64,000 nt of DNA from Microbacterium sp. ProA8 (GTDB lineage: Bacteria; Actinomycetota; Actinomycetes; Actinomycetales; Microbacteriaceae), in assembly GCF_039905635.1 (NCBI RefSeq), contig NZ_CP157000.1, positions 2,914,001-2,978,000 of the forward strand, in the 5' to 3' direction. Below the pieces are notes generated by a model. It was not told where the DNA came from and made no database searches. It saw only the letters and a program-made list of their open reading frames with translations. This document shows positions 62,162 to 64,000 of this stretch, piece after piece (within the stretch, counting starts at the first letter, position 1; each line of letters starts with the position of its first letter). The position numbers were made by a program, and so were the translations under genes.

Positions 62162-63904
62162 GTGGTCTCCGACGCGCGCGCACTCGCGACGCGGCTCGCC
62201 GATCTCGGTGACGCTGCGCTCGCCCGGACGCTCGCGGCCCGGGGCGTCTCGCCCCAGAGCGGCTGGCACGACTTCTTCGACGCCGCCGAGGGACTGCTCG
62301 ACCCCGCATCCGTCGACCGCGCCCTGACGCATCTCGACCGACGCGACCTCATCGCCCTGCACAGCGCCACGCCCGCCGACAACGGCGTCGGGACGCGCGA
62401 CGGCCGACCGTCGCTGCTCGCCCTCGTCGATGAGGACGGCAGCGCGTACGCCCCGGTCGCTGAGCGTGTGGCGGCAGCCGCGACGGCAGCCCCCGACGCC
62501 TTCCGGCCCACGCCGTCGCCTCCGGCACCCCTTCCCGCCGACACGCAGGCCGCCGCCGCGGCCGCAGAACGCGCCTTCACGACGGCCGGCTCGCTCGCCG
62601 ACATCCTGCTGGCGTGCCTGCACACTCCCCTCGCGCGCACGGGTGCGGGTCCCGTCAGCGCGGTGGATCGGCGACGGCTCACGGATGCCGGGGCGCTCGA
62701 GTTCGCGGACGAGCTCGAGGATCTTCTCGGCTCCGCCGCCGACGCGGGGCTCGCCGTCGCGCGCGAGCGCGAGTGGACGGTGACCGAGGCGGGCGAGCGG
62801 TGGCTCGAGGCGCCCACCCCGCTGCGCTGGGAGACGATCGCGGAGGGCTTCCGCGCGGAGCTTCCCGACGGCCTGCGGACCCCGGCGAACGGGTTCCTCG
62901 TCCCGGATGCCTGGCCCGATGTCTACCCGCTCGACCCCGAGTGGCCGGCCCGCGCCGACCGGTTGCGCCGCATGGGCGTGCGGTGGGGACTGTTCGCGGC
63001 GGACTCCGCCGCCGAGTTCCCGTGGACCGCCGCACTTCGTGCCGGCGAGCCCGCGGACGCCGCGACGATGGCCGCGTATCTTCCCGCCGAGATCGACCGT
63101 GTCTACCTGCAGGCCGACCTCACGGCGATCGCCCCCGGGCCGCTCGCCCCCGCCCTCGACCTGCGACTGCGCTCGATCGCGGTGCGCGAGTCCCGTGCGC
63201 AGGCGTCGACGTACCGGTTCACCGCGTCATCGGTCGGCGCCGGCATGACCGAGGGCGAGACGGCGGCGTCGATGCGCGCCTTCCTCGCAGAACTGTCGCT
63301 CACCGGCATCCCTCAGCCTCTGGACTACCTCATCGAGAGCACGGCCGCGCGGCACGGCCTGGTGCGCGTGCGCACCGACGACGCCACCGGACGCACGCGG
63401 GTGGAGAGCTCGGATGCCGGCCTGCTGGACGCCATCGCGATCGACCAGGCGCTGCGCCCGCTGGGTCTGCTCGTGCTCGAGGGCGACGACGCGCTCTCGT
63501 CGCGGGTCGCCCGCGACGCGGTGTACTGGAGCCTCGCCGACGCGCGGTACCCGGTCGTCGCGCTCGACGCGACGGGTGCCCCCGAGTCGATCCATCGCCG
63601 CACCGCGGCCACGCCGTCGGTCCCCGCCGCCGCCCCGGAGGCGACGTACGCGCGTTTGATCCGCACGATGCGGGGCGGCCACGGCACCCAGGGCGAGGCC
63701 GGCTGGCTCGAGCGCGAACTCGAGCAGGCGGTGCGCGCACGCGCCGAGATCGTCGTGGTCGTGCGCATGCCCGACGGTTCGGAGCGCGCGTTCACGCTCG
63801 AGGCGGCGGGCCTCGGCGGCGGCCGCCTGCGCGGCCGCGACCGCGCCGCCGACATCGAGCGGACCCTGCCGGTGTCGAGCATCGTGAGCGTCGGCGCGGT
63901 CTGA
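62162..63904 (+). CDS. helicase-associated (XPB/Ssl2 N-terminal-like) protein
   Basis: A 580-residue protein with no Walker motifs. The central and C-terminal parts (LPAEIDRVYLQADLTAIAPG, ASTYRFTASSVGAGMTEGET, then FLAELSLTGIPQPLDYLIES) match the helicase-associated, Helicase_C_3/XPB-N-like domain protein usually encoded just upstream of the XPB-type helicase in actinobacteria. The C-terminal part has a WYL-like small beta domain (EIVVVVRMPDGSERAF). It probably works with that helicase in DNA repair or transcription-coupled processes; the partner gene would lie beyond the right edge. Start GTG (62162). Confidence 0.8.
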   Translation: MVSDARALATRLADLGDAALARTLAARGVSPQSGWHDFFDAAEGLLDPASVDRALTHLDRRDLIALHSATPADNGVGTRDGRPSLLALVDEDGSAYAPVAERVAAAATAAPDAFRPTPSPPAPLPADTQAAAAAAERAFTTAGSLADILLACLHTPLARTGAGPVSAVDRRRLTDAGALEFADELEDLLGSAADAGLAVAREREWTVTEAGERWLEAPTPLRWETIAEGFRAELPDGLRTPANGFLVPDAWPDVYPLDPEWPARADRLRRMGVRWGLFAADSAAEFPWTAALRAGEPADAATMAAYLPAEIDRVYLQADLTAIAPGPLAPALDLRLRSIAVRESRAQASTYRFTASSVGAGMTEGETAASMRAFLAELSLTGIPQPLDYLIESTAARHGLVRVRTDDATGRTRVESSDAGLLDAIAIDQALRPLGLLVLEGDDALSSRVARDAVYWSLADARYPVVALDATGAPESIHRRTAATPSVPAAAPEATYARLIRTMRGGHGTQGEAGWLERELEQAVRARAEIVVVVRMPDGSERAFTLEAAGLGGGRLRGRDRAADIERTLPVSSIVSVGAV

Positions 63905-64000
63905 GGCTGCGGCATCCACCGCCCGTCGGCGCCCAGCGGCCGGCCGCGCCCGGTGGCCCGTCTCGCGGCCGCGAGACCGGGGATTCCTGCCGACACCGAG

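Overview
The window is high-GC chromosomal DNA from an actinobacterium, most likely a member of the Microbacteriaceae close to Microbacterium. The basis is the recurring ggcatcc-type codon and spacer vocabulary, many promoters of the TAnnnT-N6/7-ATG or GTG (leaderless) type, an imuA-imuB-dnaE2 mutasome under a LexA box, an IdeR-type regulator whose metal-ligand numbering fits DtxR, and actinobacterial families such as DUF3027, DUF6458 and the helicase-associated XPB-like domain protein. The genus is an inference; there is no rRNA or marker gene here to prove it.

Layout. 1-1.4 kb: start of transhydrogenase alpha (pntA, runs off the left edge) and a HesB/IscA-like protein. 1.44-23.79 kb: a 22.3-kb genomic island inserted in the 3' end of a tRNA-Arg(CCT) gene. 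It is bounded by a perfect 19-bp direct repeat (1496-1514 and 23770-23788) and carries a tyrosine integrase at one end and an Xis-like protein plus a divergent regulator at the other. Its cargo is almost all DNA-modification or defence: a GmrSD-like DUF262-DUF1524 protein with a C-terminal RAMA domain; a type I restriction-modification operon with two different HsdM genes, hsdS and hsdR; a C5-cytosine methyltransferase; an overlapping pair of a methyltransferase-like protein and a MORC/GHKL ATPase; and a Vsr-type endonuclease. A MobF (TrwC/TraA-like) relaxase-helicase without any secretion genes suggests an integrative and mobilizable element.

24-39.5 kb: mixed accessory and metabolic genes. 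These are DUF1772 and DUF6458 membrane proteins, an IS481-family insertion sequence, a glycosyltransferase/debranching-enzyme pair, a SAM methyltransferase, a thioesterase-like protein, an alpha/beta hydrolase fused to a LuxR domain, a small kinase-like ATPase, a truncated nucleotidyltransferase, a GNAT acetyltransferase, a LysR regulator divergent from a fumarate-reductase-like flavoprotein, and two related small proteins of unknown function that flank this stretch. 39.5-45.6 kb: the SOS mutagenesis cassette imuA-imuB-dnaE2. 45.6-49 kb: HNH endonuclease, M23 peptidase and IdeR/DtxR, with a possible structured RNA upstream of the HNH gene.

49.1-50.4 kb: an AbiEi/DUF559 protein flanked by three copies of a roughly 72-bp palindromic element. 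50.5-60.4 kb: serC, then a TetR regulator divergent from a six-gene operon for oligopeptide-type (family 5) ABC uptake and a GH3 glycosidase, probably a beta-glucoside utilisation locus. 60.4-64 kb: DUF3027 acidic protein, a cold-shock-domain protein, a small membrane protein and a helicase-associated protein.

The best candidates for something not well described are the modification-linked cluster at 17.97-22.49 kb, the RAMA-tailed DUF262 protein with the two-HsdM type I system, and the palindromic element that brackets the AbiEi/DUF559 gene. All functions are read from sequence motifs; no database search was possible.
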